Source: Arachis hypogaea
Lineage: Eukaryota > Streptophyta > Magnoliopsida > Fabales > Fabaceae
Direction: 5' to 3'
NCBI RefSeq assembly: GCF_003086295.3
Contig: NW_027255452.1
Span: 62,001 to 126,000 of the forward strand
Length of the DNA stretch: 64,000 nt
Both the position numbers and the translations under genes were made by a program. The notes beneath the pieces are model-generated. The model had not been told where the DNA came from. It worked only from the letters and a program-made list of their open reading frames with translations, and made no database searches. Below are positions 48,111 to 59,318 of the stretch, in pieces. Position 1 is the stretch's first letter; each line of letters starts with the position of its first letter.

Positions 48111-48536
48111 CCTAGGAAACCCTAAGAACCCTAGAAAACCCTAGAGAATTCTAAAAAAATCCTAGAAAACCCAGAAATCCCTAAAAACCCTAGAAAATGC
48201 TAAAAATCCCAGAGAATGCTAAAAAATCCTAGAAAACCCTAAAAAACTCTAAGAACTCTAGAAAACCCTAGAAAAATCCAAAAAACCCTAGAAAACCGTA
48301 AAAAACCCTGTTAAACCCTAAAAACCCTAAAATCAAAAAAAACCCTTGAAAACCCTAAAACACTTTAGAAAACCCTAGAAAACCGTAAAAAACCATAAGA
48401 AATCCTAAATATCCGAAAAATACTAAAAACCCAAGAAAACCCTAAAAACCCTAAAAAACTAAAAACTCCCTAGAAAACCCTAAAAAATCCTAAAAACCTT
48501 AGAAAACCCTAAAAAACCCAAAAAACACTAAAAAAC
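48111..48536 (-). repeat. C/A-rich short arm, orientation a, 5' part missing
   Basis: Matches the later two thirds of the a short arms at 51359-52035 and 53850-54520 (ctaggaaaccctaagaaccc, gagaatgctaaaaaatcc). It ends at actaaaaaacttttttatgc. The front of the arm is absent because of the b/a breakpoint. Confidence 0.9.
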
Positions 48537-48625
48537 TTTTTTATGCTTTTTTAGCATTTTCAAGCTTTTTAGTGTTTCTAGGGTTTTTAGGGTTTTTAGG
48601 GTTTTCTAGAGTTTTTAAGGTTTTC
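48537..48625 (+). repeat. Start of G/T-rich long arm, interrupted by a solo LTR
   Basis: First 89 bases of an a long arm (tagcattttcaagcttttta). It is continued at 49565; the insertion fell in ttttctaggg. Confidence 0.93.
48621..48625 (+). repeat. Target-site duplication, left copy (ttttc)
   Basis: The five bases ttttc precede the LTR and are repeated directly after it at 49560-49564. The uninterrupted paralogous sites near 52110 and 57990 have a single ttttctaggg. Confidence 0.82.
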
Positions 48626-48969
48626 TGATATGTGGTCAGGGGGACATTTTCGTAATCTTAGAGCTAAGGGACGGAATGATAATCTTGTCATATTCAAGGA
48701 TCTGAATTCTAGAAGAATTGTGCCATGCCAGTCTTGGGCATCTAGAAGACCAAGAGTTCGGCTCAAAAACAGTGGTGCTGAAAGGGCGACAACTCATAAG
48801 GCCCAATAGGCTAAGTCAGGACAGCAAGAAGCCCAATAATGCTTTTCAAAGTTAATGGGAGGCATAATTTATTATTAATTTTCGAATTTTTAGGCATTTA
48901 TTTTGATTTGTTTCATTGTTAGAGTTTGTTGGAAGATTTGATTTACTTTTGATTTGCTTAGTAGTATTT

Positions 48970-49121
48970 TTAGGAATTTTAAATTTAAATCAAATCTGAT
49001 CTAATCTAATATGATCAAATCTGATTTAAATTAGTTATCATATCTTTAGGATTTTAAAATTTAAATCAGATTTGATCTAATCCAATAAGATCAAATCTGA
49101 TTTAAATTAGTTATCTTATCT
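48970..49121 (+). repeat. Two-copy 76-base tandem repeat inside the LTR
   Basis: Copies at 48970-49045 and 49046-49121 share ttagga-tttt, atttaaatca, gatcaaatctgatttaaatt and ttatc. They lie upstream of the TATA-like box, in the U3 region, where repeated elements often act as enhancers; that role is inference. Confidence 0.88.
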
Positions 49122-49148
49122 TATCTTTTAGCTAGTTTGTTTGGGATC

Positions 49149-49156
49149 TATTTAAA
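49149..49156 (+). promoter_or_regulatory. TATA-like box of the LTR
   Basis: TATTTAAA at 49149-49156, followed by acaccttctgg. Its place about 44 bases before AATAAA fits a compact LTR promoter. There is no evidence that it is active. Confidence 0.55.
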
Positions 49157-49192
49157 CACCTTCTGGTGAGACAATTTTTGATAACTTGGATG

Positions 49193-49198
49193 AATAAA
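49193..49198 (+). other. Polyadenylation-type signal AATAAA in the LTR
   Basis: AATAAA at 49193-49198 within gaataaaattt, downstream of the TATA-like box. A second AATAAA lies at 49456-49461. The first would mark the R region; this is inferred from position only. Confidence 0.5.
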
Positions 49199-49306
49199 AT
49201 TTCCTTAGTGCTTTATGCACGTTTTTTTTAAGTGTGATTGAGTGAGGTGAGTGATTTGCTTCGCTGGTTGCATGGAGAAGATTGAGTGATTCAATTTTCA
49301 TCTCTC

Positions 49307-49409
49307 TGATCTAGGTTGTCAAGGACAGGTTCTTTGAAGGTCTAGCAGGGAGCCCCTTCCGGTGACCTAGGTTGCTAAGAACAGGTTTCTTAGAGGTCTA
49401 GTAGGAAAA
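49307..49409 (+). repeat. Two-copy, roughly 56-base direct repeat in the LTR 3' part
   Basis: ctaggttgtcaaggacaggt at 49311 and ctaggttgctaagaacaggt at 49367, each followed by a variant of tct-t-gaggtctag. The copies have diverged more than the 76-base repeat. Confidence 0.8.
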
Positions 49410-49559
49410 ACCTCCTTTATCTATCCTTTATATTTCCGCTGTGTCTCTTTATGCTAATAAATTCCTCTTTTAATCCCATTCTTTTCTGTCCCCCCTTCCA
49501 TTAGGATTTTACTACTTGGAATGTATTAAACCCTTAAAACCCCAATTAAATCCTTATCA

Positions 49560-49564
49560 TTTTC
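49560..49564 (+). repeat. Target-site duplication, right copy (ttttc)
   Basis: ttttc directly after the CA end. The following base is c where empty sites have t (cagggttttt against tagggttttt), a single substitution. Confidence 0.82.
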
Positions 49565-51358
49565 CAGGGTTTTTAGGGTTTTTTAGGAGTTTTTAGGATT
49601 CTCTAGGGGCTTTAGTGTTTTTTAGGGTTTTGTAGGGTTTGTTAGAATTTTCTAGTGTTTTTGTAGGGTTTTTAGCATTTTTAGGGTTTTCTAGGGTTTT
49701 TAGAATTTTTTAGGGTTTTGTAGGATTTTTTAGGTTTTTTAGGGTTTCCTATTATTCTTTTGGCTTTTTAGTATTTTCTAAAGTTTTCTGGAGTTTTTAC
49801 GGTTTTCTAGGATTTTTCGGGGTTTTCTAGGATTTTCTAGAGTTTTAAGAGATTTTTAGGGTTTTCTACGGTTTTTAGGATTTTTTAGGGTTTTCTAGGG
49901 TTTTCTATGGTTTTAGGGTTTTCTTGGGTTTTTAGTGTTTTTTAGGGTTTTCTTTGGTTTTTAGGATTTTCTAGGGTTTTTTAGGGTTTTCTAGGATTTT
50001 TACGATTTTTCTAAGGTTTTCTAGTGTTTTTTATCTTTTTAGGGTTTTTTTAGAGTTTTCTAGGTTTTTTAGTGTTTTTTCGATTTTTCTAGGGTTTACA
50101 GTATTTTTTAGGGTTTTTAGGGTTTCTTTTTGGGTTTTAGTGTTTTTAAGGTTTTAAGAGTTTTTTAGGGTTTTCTAGGGGTTTTTAGTGTTTTTTATGG
50201 TTTAAAGGGTTTTCTAGGGTTTTTTTAGGGTTTTCAAGGGTTTTTTAGTGTTTTCTAGGTTTTTAGGATTTTTTAGGGTTTTCTAGGATTTTTTAGGTTT
50301 TTTAGGGTGTTCTATGATTCTTAGTGTTTTTTACGATTTTCTAGAGTTTTTTACGGTTTTCTAGGATTTTTTGGGGTTTTCTAGAGTTTTTGGAGTTTTT
50401 AGGGTTTTCTAGGGCTTTTTAGGATTTTTTTAATTTTTCTAGGATTTTTTAAGATATTTAGGGTTTTTTAGGGATTTTAGGATTTTTTTTGGGTTTTCTA
50501 TCGTTGTTTGGGTTTTTAAAGGTTTTCTATCGTTGTTAGGGTTTTTTTAGGGTTTCTAGAGATTTTTAGGGTTTTTATGGTTTTCTAGGGATTTTAGGAT
50601 TTTTTAGGGTTTTGTAGGATTTTTTAGGTTTTTTAGGGTTTCCTATTATTCTTAGGATTTTTTAGAGTTTTCTAAAGTTTTCTGGAGTTTTTACGGTTTT
50701 CTAGGGTTTTTCGGGATTTTCTAGAGTTTTAAGAGTGTTTTAGGGTTTTCTACGATTTTTAGGAATTTTTAGGGTTTTCTAGGGTTTTCTATGGTTTTTA
50801 GGGTTTTCTTGGGTTTTTAGTGTTTTTTAGGGTTTTCTATGGTTTTTAGGGTTTTCAAGGGTTTTTTAGTGTTATTAGTGTTTTTAGGGTTTTTTAGTGT
50901 TATTAGTGTTTTTAGGGTTTTCTAGGGATTATAGTGTTTTTTAGGGTTTTCTAGGGTTTTTTAGGGTTTTTTGGATTTTTTAGGGTTTTCTAGGATTTTT
51001 TAGGTTTTTTAGGGTGTTCTATGATTCTTAGGATTTTTAGGGTTTTCTAGGGTTTTTTATGATTTTCTAGGGTTTTTTTGGGTTTTCTAGGGTTTTCTAG
51101 AGTTTTTGGAGTTTTTAGGGATTTCTAGGGTTTTTTAGGATTTTCTAGGGTTTTTTAGGATTTTTTAGGACTTTTTAGGGATTTTTAGGGTTTTTTAATT
51201 TTTCTAGGATTTTTTAAGATTTTAAGGGTTTTTTTGGGATTTTAGGGTTTTTTTTTTCTATTGTTTTCTATCGTTGTTAGGATTTTTTTTAGGGTTTCTA
51301 GAGATTTTTAGGGTTTTTTAGGGTTTTCAAAGATTTTCTAGAATTTTTAGCGTTTTTA
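49565..51358 (+). repeat. G/T-rich long arm, orientation a, rest of the interrupted arm
   Basis: Continues the arm begun at 48537 (tttttaggattctctagggg, ttttgtagggtttgttag, cctattattcttttgg near 49746 and cctattattcttagg near 50642, ctatcgttgtt near 50508 and 50528). It ends gcgtttttaacccaaaac. Confidence 0.93.
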
Positions 51359-52035
51359 ACCCAAAACACTAGAAAACACTATAAAACCCTACAAAACCCT
51401 AGAAAACGCGAAAGAACCTAAAAAAACCTAGAAATTCCTAAAAACCTAGAAACCCTAAAAAAACCCTTGAAAACCCTAACAAACCCTAGAGAATCTTAAA
51501 AAATCCAAGAAAACCTTAAATACCCTGGAAAACCCTAGAAAAAGCTAAAACCCTAGAAAACCCTAAAAAACCCTAAAAAAAACTAAAATCCATAAAAAAT
51601 CTAAAAACCCTAGGAAACCGTAAAAAACCCTAAGAACCCTAGAAAACCCTAGAGAATTCTAAAAAAATCCTAGAAAACCCAAAAATCCCTAAAAACCCTA
51701 GAAAATGCTAAAAATCCCAGAGAATGCTAAAAAATCCTAGAAAACCCTAAAAAACTCTAAGAACTCTAGAAAACTCTAGAAAACTCCAAAAAACTCTAGA
51801 AAACCGTAAAAAACCCTAGAAAACCCTAAAAACAAAAAAAACCCTAGAAAACCCTAAAAAACTTTAGAAAACCCTAGAAAACCGTAAAAAACCATAAGAA
51901 ATCCTAAATATCCTAAAAACACTAAAAACCCAAGAAAACCCTAAAAACCCTAAAAAACTAAAAACCCCCTAGAAAACCCTAAAAAATCCTAAAAACCTCA
52001 GAAAACCCTAAAAAACCCAAAAAACACGAAAAAAC
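51359..52035 (-). repeat. C/A-rich short arm, orientation a
   Basis: 677 bases: aacactataaaaccctac, aaaacgcgaaagaacc, ccagagaatgctaaaaaa, then cacgaaaaaactttttttat. Confidence 0.93.
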
Positions 52036-53849
52036 TTTTTTTATGCTTTTTTAGCGTTTTCAAGGTTTTTAGTGTTTCTAGGGTTTTTAGGGTTTTCTAG
52101 AGTTTTTAAGGTTTTCTAGGGTTTTTTAGGAGTTTTTAGGATTCTCTAGGGGCTTTAGTGTTTTTTAGGGTTTTGTAGGGTTTGTTAGAATTTTCTAGTG
52201 TTTTGTAGGGTTTTTAGCATTTTTTAGGGTTTTCTAGGGTTTTTAGAATTTTTTAGGGTTTTGTAGGATTTTTTAGGGTTTCCTATTATTCTTACAGCTT
52301 TTTAGTGTTTTCTAAGGTTTTCTGGAGTTTTTACGGTTTTTTAGGATTTTTCGGGGTTTTGTAGGATTTCCTACGGTTTTTAGGATTTTTTAGGGTTTTC
52401 TAGGGTTTTCTATAGTTTTTAGGGTTTTCTTGGGTTTTTAGTGTTTTTTAGGGTTTTCTTTGGTTTTTAGGATTTTCTAGGGGTTTTTAGATTTTTCTAG
52501 GGATTTTAGGATTTTTCTAAGGTTTTCTAGTGTTTTTTTATCTTTTTAGGGTTTTTTTTAGAGTTTTTTTCTAAGGTTTTTTAGTGTTTTTAAGGTTTTA
52601 AGAGTTTTTTAGGGTTTTCTAGGGGTTTTTAGTGTTTTTTAAGGTTTAAAGGGTTTTCTAGGGTTTTTTAGGGTTTTTTGGGTTTTTAGGGTTTTCCAGG
52701 TTTTTTGGATTTTTTTAGGGTTTTCTAGGATTTTTAGGTTTTTTAGGGTGTTCTATGATTCTTAGGGTTTTTTACGGTTTTCTAGAGTTTTTTACGGTTT
52801 TCTAGGATTTTTTGGGTTTTCTAGAGTTTTTGGAGTTTTTAGGGTTTTCTAGGGTTTTTTAGGATTTTCTAGGGCTTTTTAGGGTTTTTTAATTTTTTTA
52901 GGATTTTTTAAGATTTTTAGGGTTTTTTAGGGATTTCAGGATTTTTTTGGGTTTTCTATCGTTGTTTGGGTTTTTTAAGGTTTTCTATCATTGTTAGGGT
53001 TTTTTTAGGGTTTCTAGATATTTTTAGGGTTTTTTAGGGTTTTCTAGGGATTTTAGGATTTTTTAGTGTTTTATAGGATTTTTTAGGTTTTTTAGGGTTT
53101 CCTATTATTCTTAGGATTTTTTAGAGTTTTCTAAGGATTTCTGGAGTTTTTACGATTTTCTAGGGTTTTTCGGGGTTTTCTAGAGTTTTAAGAGTGTTTT
53201 AGGATTTTCTACGGTTTTTAGGATTTTTTAGGGTTTTCTAGGGTTTTCTATGGGTTTTCGGGTTTTCTTGGGTTTTTAGTGTTTTTTAGGGTTTTCTATG
53301 GTTTTTAGGGTTTTCAAGGGTTTTTTAGTGTTTTTAGGGTTTTTTAGAATTTTCTAGGTTTTTTAGTGTTTTTTAGAGTTTTCTAGGGATTATAGTGTTT
53401 TTTAGGGTTTTCTAGGGTTTTTGGTGTTTAAGGTTTTAAGGGTTTTTTAGGATTTTCTAGGGGTTTTTAGTTTTTTAAGGTTTTAAGGGTTTTCTAGGGT
53501 TTTTGAGGGTTTTTTTGATTTTTTAGGGTTTTTAGGGTGTTCTATGATTCTTAGGATTTTTAGGGTTTTCTAGGGTTTTTTATGGTTTTCTAGGGTTTTT
53601 TGTGGTTTTCTAGGGTTTTCTAGAGTTTTTGGAGTTTTTAGGGATTTCTAGGATTTTTTAGGATTTTCTAGGACTTTTTAGGGATTTTTAATTTTTCTAG
53701 GATTTTTTAAGATTTTAAGGATTTTTTTGGGATTTTAGGTTTTTTTTTTCTTTTGTTTTCTATCGTTGTTAGGGTTTTTTTTTAGGGTTTCTAGAGATTT
53801 TTAGGGTTTTTTAGGGTTTTCAAAGATTTTCTAGAATTTTTAGCGTTTT
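52036..53849 (+). repeat. G/T-rich long arm, orientation a, full length
   Basis: 1814 bases. It contains the intact empty site corresponding to the LTR insertion (aggttttctaggg near 52110). Markers cctattattcttac near 52282, cctattattcttagg near 53100 and ctatcgttgtt/ctatcattgtt near 52967-52995. Confidence 0.93.
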
Positions 53850-54520
53850 TAACCCAAAACACTAGAAAACACTATAAAACCCTACAAAACCCTAGAAAAC
53901 GCGAAAGAACCTAAAAAAACCTAGAAATTCCTAAAAAACCTAGAAACCCTAAAAAAACCCTTGAAAACCCTAACAAACCCTAGAGAATCTTAAAAAATCC
54001 AAGAAAACCCTAAATACCCTGGAAAACCCTAGAAAACGCTAAAACCCTAGAAAACACTAAAAACCATAAAAAATCCTAAAAACCCTAGGAAACCCTAAAA
54101 AACCCTAAGAACCCTAGAAAACCCTAGAGTATTCTAAAAAAATCCTAGAAAACCCAGAAATCCCTAAAAACCCTAGAAAATGCTAAAAATCCCAGAGAAT
54201 GCTAAAAAATCCTAGAAAACCTTAAAAAACTCTAAGAACTCTAGAAAACCCTAGAAAACTCCAAAAAACCCTAGAAAACCGTAAAAAACCCTAGAAAACC
54301 CTAAAAACCCTAAAAATAAAAAGAAACCCTAGAAAACCCTAAAACACTTTAGAAAACCCTAGAAAACCGTAAAAAACCATAAGAAATCCTAAATATCCTA
54401 AAAACACTAAAAACCCAAGAAAACCCTAAAAACCCTAAAAAACTAAAAACCCCCTAGAAAACCCTAAAAAATCCTAAAAACCTTAGAAAACCCTAAAAAA
54501 CCCAAAAAACACTAAAAAAC
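53850..54520 (-). repeat. C/A-rich short arm, orientation a
   Basis: 671 bases, very close to 51359-52035 and 57250-57917. Confidence 0.93.
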
Positions 54521-57249
54521 TTTTTTTATGCTTTTTTAGCGTTTTCAAGGTTTTTAGTGTTTCTAGGGTTTTTAGGGTTTTAAGGGTTTTTAGGGTTTCT
54601 AGGGTTTTTAGGGTTTTTAGGGTTTTTTAGGAGTTTTTTGGATTCTCTAGGGGCTTTAGTGTTTTTTAGGGTTTTGTAGGGTTTGTTAGAATTTTCTAGT
54701 GTTTTGTAGGGTTTTTAGCATTTTTTAGGGTTTTCTAGGGTTTTTAGAATTTTTTAGGGTTTTGTAGGATTTTTTAGGTTTTTTAGGGTTTCCTATTATT
54801 CTTATGGCTTTTTACGATTTTTCTAAGGTTTTCTAGTATTTTTTATCTTTTTAGGGTTTTTTTTAGAGTTTTCTAAGGTTTTTTAGTGTTTTTAAGGTTT
54901 TAAGGGTTTTTTAGGGTTTTCTAGGGGTTTTTAGTATTTTTTAAGGTTTAAAGGGTTTTCTAGGGTTTTTTTAGTGTTTTTTGGGTTTTTTAGGGTTTTC
55001 TAGGTTTTTAGGATTTTTTTAGGGTTTTCTAGGATTTTTAGGTTTTTTAGGTTTTTTAGGGTGTTCTATAATTCTTAGGGTTTTTTACGGTTTTCTAGTG
55101 TTTTTTACGGTTTTCTAGGATTTTTTGGGGTTTTCTAGAGTTTTTGGAGTTTTTAGGGTTTTCTAGGGTTTTTTAATTTTTTCTAGGATTTTTTAAGATT
55201 TTTAGGGTTTTTTAGGGATTTTAGGATTTTTTTGGGTTTTCTATCGTTGTTTGGGTTTTTTAAGGTTTTCTATCGTTTTTAGGGTTTTTTTAGGGTTTCT
55301 AGATGTTTTTAGGGTTTTTTAGGATTTTCTAGGGATTTTAGGATTTTTTAGGGTTTTGTAGGATTTTTTAGGTTTTTTAGGGTTTCCTATTATTCTTAGG
55401 ATTTTTTAGAGTTTTCGAAGGTTTTTTGGAGTTTTTACGGTTTTCTAGGGTTTTTTGGGGTTTTTTAGAGTTTTAAGAGTGTTTTAGGGTTTTCTACGGT
55501 TTTTAGGATTTTTTTAGGGTTTTCTAGGGTTTTCTATGGTTTTTAGGGTTTTCTTGGGTTTTTAGTGTTTTTTAGGGTTTTCTATGGTTTTTAGGGTTTT
55601 CAATGGTTTTTTAGTGTTTTTAGTGTTTTTAGGGTTTTTTAGAATTTTCTAGGTTTTTTAGTGTTTTTTAGAGTTTTCTAGGGATTATAGTGTTTTTTAG
55701 GGTTTTTTAGGGTTTTCTAGGGTTTTTGGTGTTTTTAAGGTTTTAAGGGTTTTTTAGGATTTTCTAGGGGTTTTTAGTTTTTTAAGGTTTTAAGGGTTTT
55801 CTAGGGTTTTTTGGATTTTTTAGGGTTTTTAGGGTGTTCTATGATTCTTAGGATTTTTAGGGTTTTCTAGGGTTTTTTATGGTTTTCTAGGGTTTTTTGG
55901 TGTTTTCTAGGGTTTTCTAGAGTTTTTGGAGTTTTTAGGGATTTCGAGGGTTTTTTAGGATTTTCTAGTACTTTTTAGGGATTTTTAATTTTTCTAGGAT
56001 TTTTTAAGATTTTAAGGGTTTTTTTGGGATTTTAGGTTTTTTTTTTCTTTTGTTTTCTATCGTTGTTAGGGTTTTTTTTAGGGTTTCCTATTATTCTTAT
56101 GGCTTTTTAGTGTTTTCTAAGGTTTTCTGGTGTTTTTACGGTTTTCTAGGATTTTTCGGGGTTTTCTAGGATTTCCTACGGTTTTTAGGATTTTTTAGGG
56201 TTTTCTATAGTTTTTAGGTTTTTCTTGGGTTTTTAGTGTTTTTTAGGGTTTTCTTTGGTTTTTAGGATTTTCTAGGGTTTTTTAGGGTTTTCTAGGGATT
56301 TTAGGATTTTTCTAAGGTTTTCTAGTGTTTTTTATCTTTTTAGGGTTTTTTTTAGAGTTTTCTACGGGTTTTTAGTGTTTTTTAAGGTTTAAAGGGTTTT
56401 CTACGGTTTTTTTAGGGTTTTTTGGGTTTTTTAGGGTTTTCCAGGTTTTTAGGATTTTTTTAGAGTTTTCTAGGGTTTTTTGGGGTTTTTTACGGTTTTC
56501 TAGGGTTTTTTTAGGGTTTTTTGGGTTTTTTAGGGTTTTCCAGGTTTTTAGGATTTTTTTACGGTTTTCTAGGGTTTTTTGGGGTTTTTTAGAGTTTTAA
56601 GAGTGTTTTAGGGTTTTCTACGGTTTTTAGGATTTTTTTTAGGGTTTTCTAGGGTTTTCTATGGTTTTTAGGGTTTTCTTGGGTTTTTAGTGTTTTTTAG
56701 GGTTTTCTATGGTTTTTAGGGTTTTCAAGGGTTTTTAGTGTTTTTAGTGTTTTTAGGGTTTTTTAGTGTTTTTTAGAGTTTTCTAGGATTATAGTGTTTT
56801 TTAGGGTTTTTTAGGGTTTTTGGTGTTTTTAAGGTTTTAAGGGTTTTTTAGGATTTTCTAGGGGTTTTTAGTTTTTTAAGGTTTTAAGGGTTTTCTAGGG
56901 TTTTTTAGGGTTTTTTGGATTTTTTAGGGTTTTTAGGGTGTTCTATGATTCTTAGGATTTTTAGGGTTTTCTAGGGTTTTTTATGGTTTTCTAGGATTTT
57001 TTGGTGTTTTCTAGGGTTTTCTAGAGTTTTTGGAGTTTTTAGGGATTTCTAGGGTTTTTTAGGATTTTCTAGTACTTTTTAGGGATTTTTAATTTTTCTA
57101 GGATTTTTTAAGATTTTAAGGGTTTTTTTGGGATTTTAGTTTTTTTTTTTCTTTTGTTTTCTATCGTTGTTAGGGTTTTTTTTAGGGTTTCTAGAGATTT
57201 TTAGGATTTTTTAGGGTTTTCAAAGATTTTCTAGAATTTTTAGCGTTTT
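54521..57249 (+). repeat. G/T-rich long arm, orientation a, enlarged by duplication
   Basis: 2729 bases instead of about 1.8 kb. A segment is repeated with a shift of about 1.12 kb: 55440 and 56563 start the same gggttttttggggtttttta word and continue alike to the end of the arm. The join near 56085 puts cctattattcttatgg next to ctatcgttgttaggg sequence. Confidence 0.91.
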
Positions 57250-57917
57250 TAACCCAAAACACTAGAAAACACTATAAAACCCTACAAAACCCAAGAAAAC
57301 GCGAAAGAACCTAAAAAAACCTAGAAATTCCTAAAAAACCTAGAAACCCTAAAAAAACCCTTGAAAACCCTAACAAACCCTAGAGAATCTTAAAAAATCC
57401 AAGAAAACCCTAAATACCCTGGAAAAACCTAGAAAACGCTAAAACCCTAAAAACCCTAGAAAACACTAAAAACCATAAAAAATCCTAAAAACCCTAGGAA
57501 ACCCTAAAAAACCCTAAGAACCCTAGAAAACCCTAGAGAATTCTAAAAAAATCCTAGAAAACCCAGAAATCCCTAAAAACCCTAGAAAATGCTAAAAATC
57601 CCAGAGAATGCTAAAAAATCCTAGAAAACCCTAAAAAACTCTAAGAACTCTAGAAAACCCTAGAAAACTCCAAAAAACCCTAGAAAACCGTAAAAAACCC
57701 TAGAAAACCCTAAAAACAAAAAAAAAACCCTAGAAAACCCTAAAACACTTTAGAAAACCCTAGAAAACCGTAAAAAACCATAAGAATCCTAAATATCCTA
57801 AAAACACTAAAAACCAAAGAAAACCCTAAAAACCCTAAAAAACTAAAAACCCCTAGAAAACCCTAAAAATCCTAAAAACCTTAGAAAACTCTAAAAAACC
57901 CAAAAAACACTAAAAAC
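57250..57917 (-). repeat. C/A-rich short arm, orientation a
   Basis: 668 bases, full length, from acccaaaacactag to actaaaaacttttttatgc. Confidence 0.93.
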
Positions 57918-59318
57918 TTTTTTATGCTTTTTTAGCGTTTTCAAGGTTTTTAGTGTTTCTAGTGTTTTTAGGGTTTTCTAGAGTTTTTAAGGTTTTCTAG
58001 GGTTTTTAGGGTTTTTTAGGAGTTTTTAGGATTCTCTAGGGGCTTTAGTGTTTTTTAGGGTTTTGTAGGGTTTGTTAGAATTTTCTAGTGTTTTGTAGGG
58101 TTTTAAGCATTTTTTAGGATTTTCTAGGATTTTTAGAATTTTTTAGGGTTTTGTAGGATTTTTTAGGTTTTTTAGGGTTTCCTATTATTCTTATGGCTTT
58201 TTAGTGTTTTCTAAGGTTTTTTGGAGTTTTTACGGTTTTCTAGGATTTTTCGGGTTTTCTAGGATTTTCTAGAGTTTTAAGAGATTTTTAGGGTTTTCTA
58301 CGGTTTTTAGGATTTTTTAGGGTTTTCTAGGGTTTTCTATGGTTTTTAGGGTTTTCTTGGGTTTTTAGTATTTTTTTAGGGTTTTCTTTAGTTTTTAGGA
58401 TTTTCTAGGGTTTTTTAGGGTTTTCTAGAGTTTTTACGATTTTTCTAAGGTTATCTAGTATTTTTTATGTTTTTAGGGTTTTTTAAGAGTTTTCTAAGGT
58501 TTTTTAATGTTTTTAAGGTTTTAAGGGTTTTTTAGGGTTTTCTATGGATTTTTAGTGTTCTTTAAGGTTTAAAGGGTTTTCTAGGGTTTTTTAGAGTTTT
58601 TTGTGTTATTTAGGGTTTTCTAGGTTTTTAGGATTTTTTTAGGGTTTTCTAGAATTTTTAGGTTTTTTAGGGTGTTCAATGATTCTTAGGATTTTTAGGG
58701 TTTTTAGGGTTTTTTAGGGTTTTCTAGGGATTTTAGGATTTTTTAGGGTTTTGTAGGATTTGTTAGGTTTTTTAGGGTTTCCGATTATTCTTAGGATTTT
58801 TTAGAGTTTTCTAAGGTTTTCTGGAGTTTTTACGGTTTTCTAGGATTTTTCGGGGTTTTCTAGAGTTTTAAGAGTGTTTTAGGGTTTTCTACGGTTTTTA
58901 GGATTTTTTTAGGGTTTTCTAGGGTTTTCTATGGTTTTTAGGGTTTTCTTGGGTTCTTAGTGTTTTTTAGGGATTTCTATGGTTTTTAGGGTTTTGCAAG
59001 GGTTTTTTAGATTTTTTAGTGTTTTCTATGGTTTTTAGGGTTTTCAAGGATATTTTAGTGTTTTTAGTGTTTTTAGGGTTTTTTAGAATTTTCTAGGTTT
59101 TTTAGTGTTTTTTAGAATTTTCTTGGGATTATGGTGTTTTTTAGGGTTTTTTAATTTTTCTAGGATTTTTTAAGATTTTAAGGGTTTTTTTGTGATTTTA
59201 GGGTTTTTTTTTGTTTTTCTATTGTTTTCTATCGTTGTTAGGGTTTTTTTTAGGGTTTCTAGAGATTTTTACGATTTGTTAGGGTTTTCAAAGATTTTCT
59301 AGAATTTTTAGCGTTTTT
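57918..59318 (+). repeat. G/T-rich long arm, orientation a, shortened
   Basis: 1401 bases. It also holds an empty LTR site (aaggttttctagggttttta near 57990). It lacks part of the distal half: after ggattatggtgttttttagg (near 59128) it jumps to the taatttttctagg end segment. Confidence 0.91.

Larger units (their letters stand above)
48626..49559 (+). mobile_element. Solo LTR of a plant LTR retrotransposon
   Basis: This 934-base stretch is the only sequence before the gap that is not telomere-like. It starts TGATATG and ends CTTATCA, giving the TG...CA ends and the short TGATA/TATCA inverted repeat usual for LTRs. It is flanked by a 5-base duplication, the size retroviral-type integrases produce. 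On the + strand it has a TATA-like box followed 36 bases later by AATAAA, the order expected for U3-R-U5. There is no primer-binding site, gag-pol or second LTR, so it fits a solo LTR left by LTR-LTR recombination. It has no coding frame of note. The Ty1/copia or Ty3/gypsy assignment cannot be made from an LTR alone. The aligned empty sites in sister arms make the insertion call strong. Confidence 0.86.

Noticed and set aside
48626..48900. Full-length retrotransposon remnants (primer-binding site, gag or pol)
   Set aside because: The sequence returns to satellite directly at the CA end and target duplication; no internal region or second LTR is present.
48626..49559. A small gene, ncRNA or MITE instead of a solo LTR
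   Set aside because: There is no sustained open frame and no tRNA-like fold noticed. The terminal inverted repeat is only 5 bases, and the TG...CA ends, 5-base duplication, TATA-like box and AATAAA together fit an LTR better than a DNA transposon.
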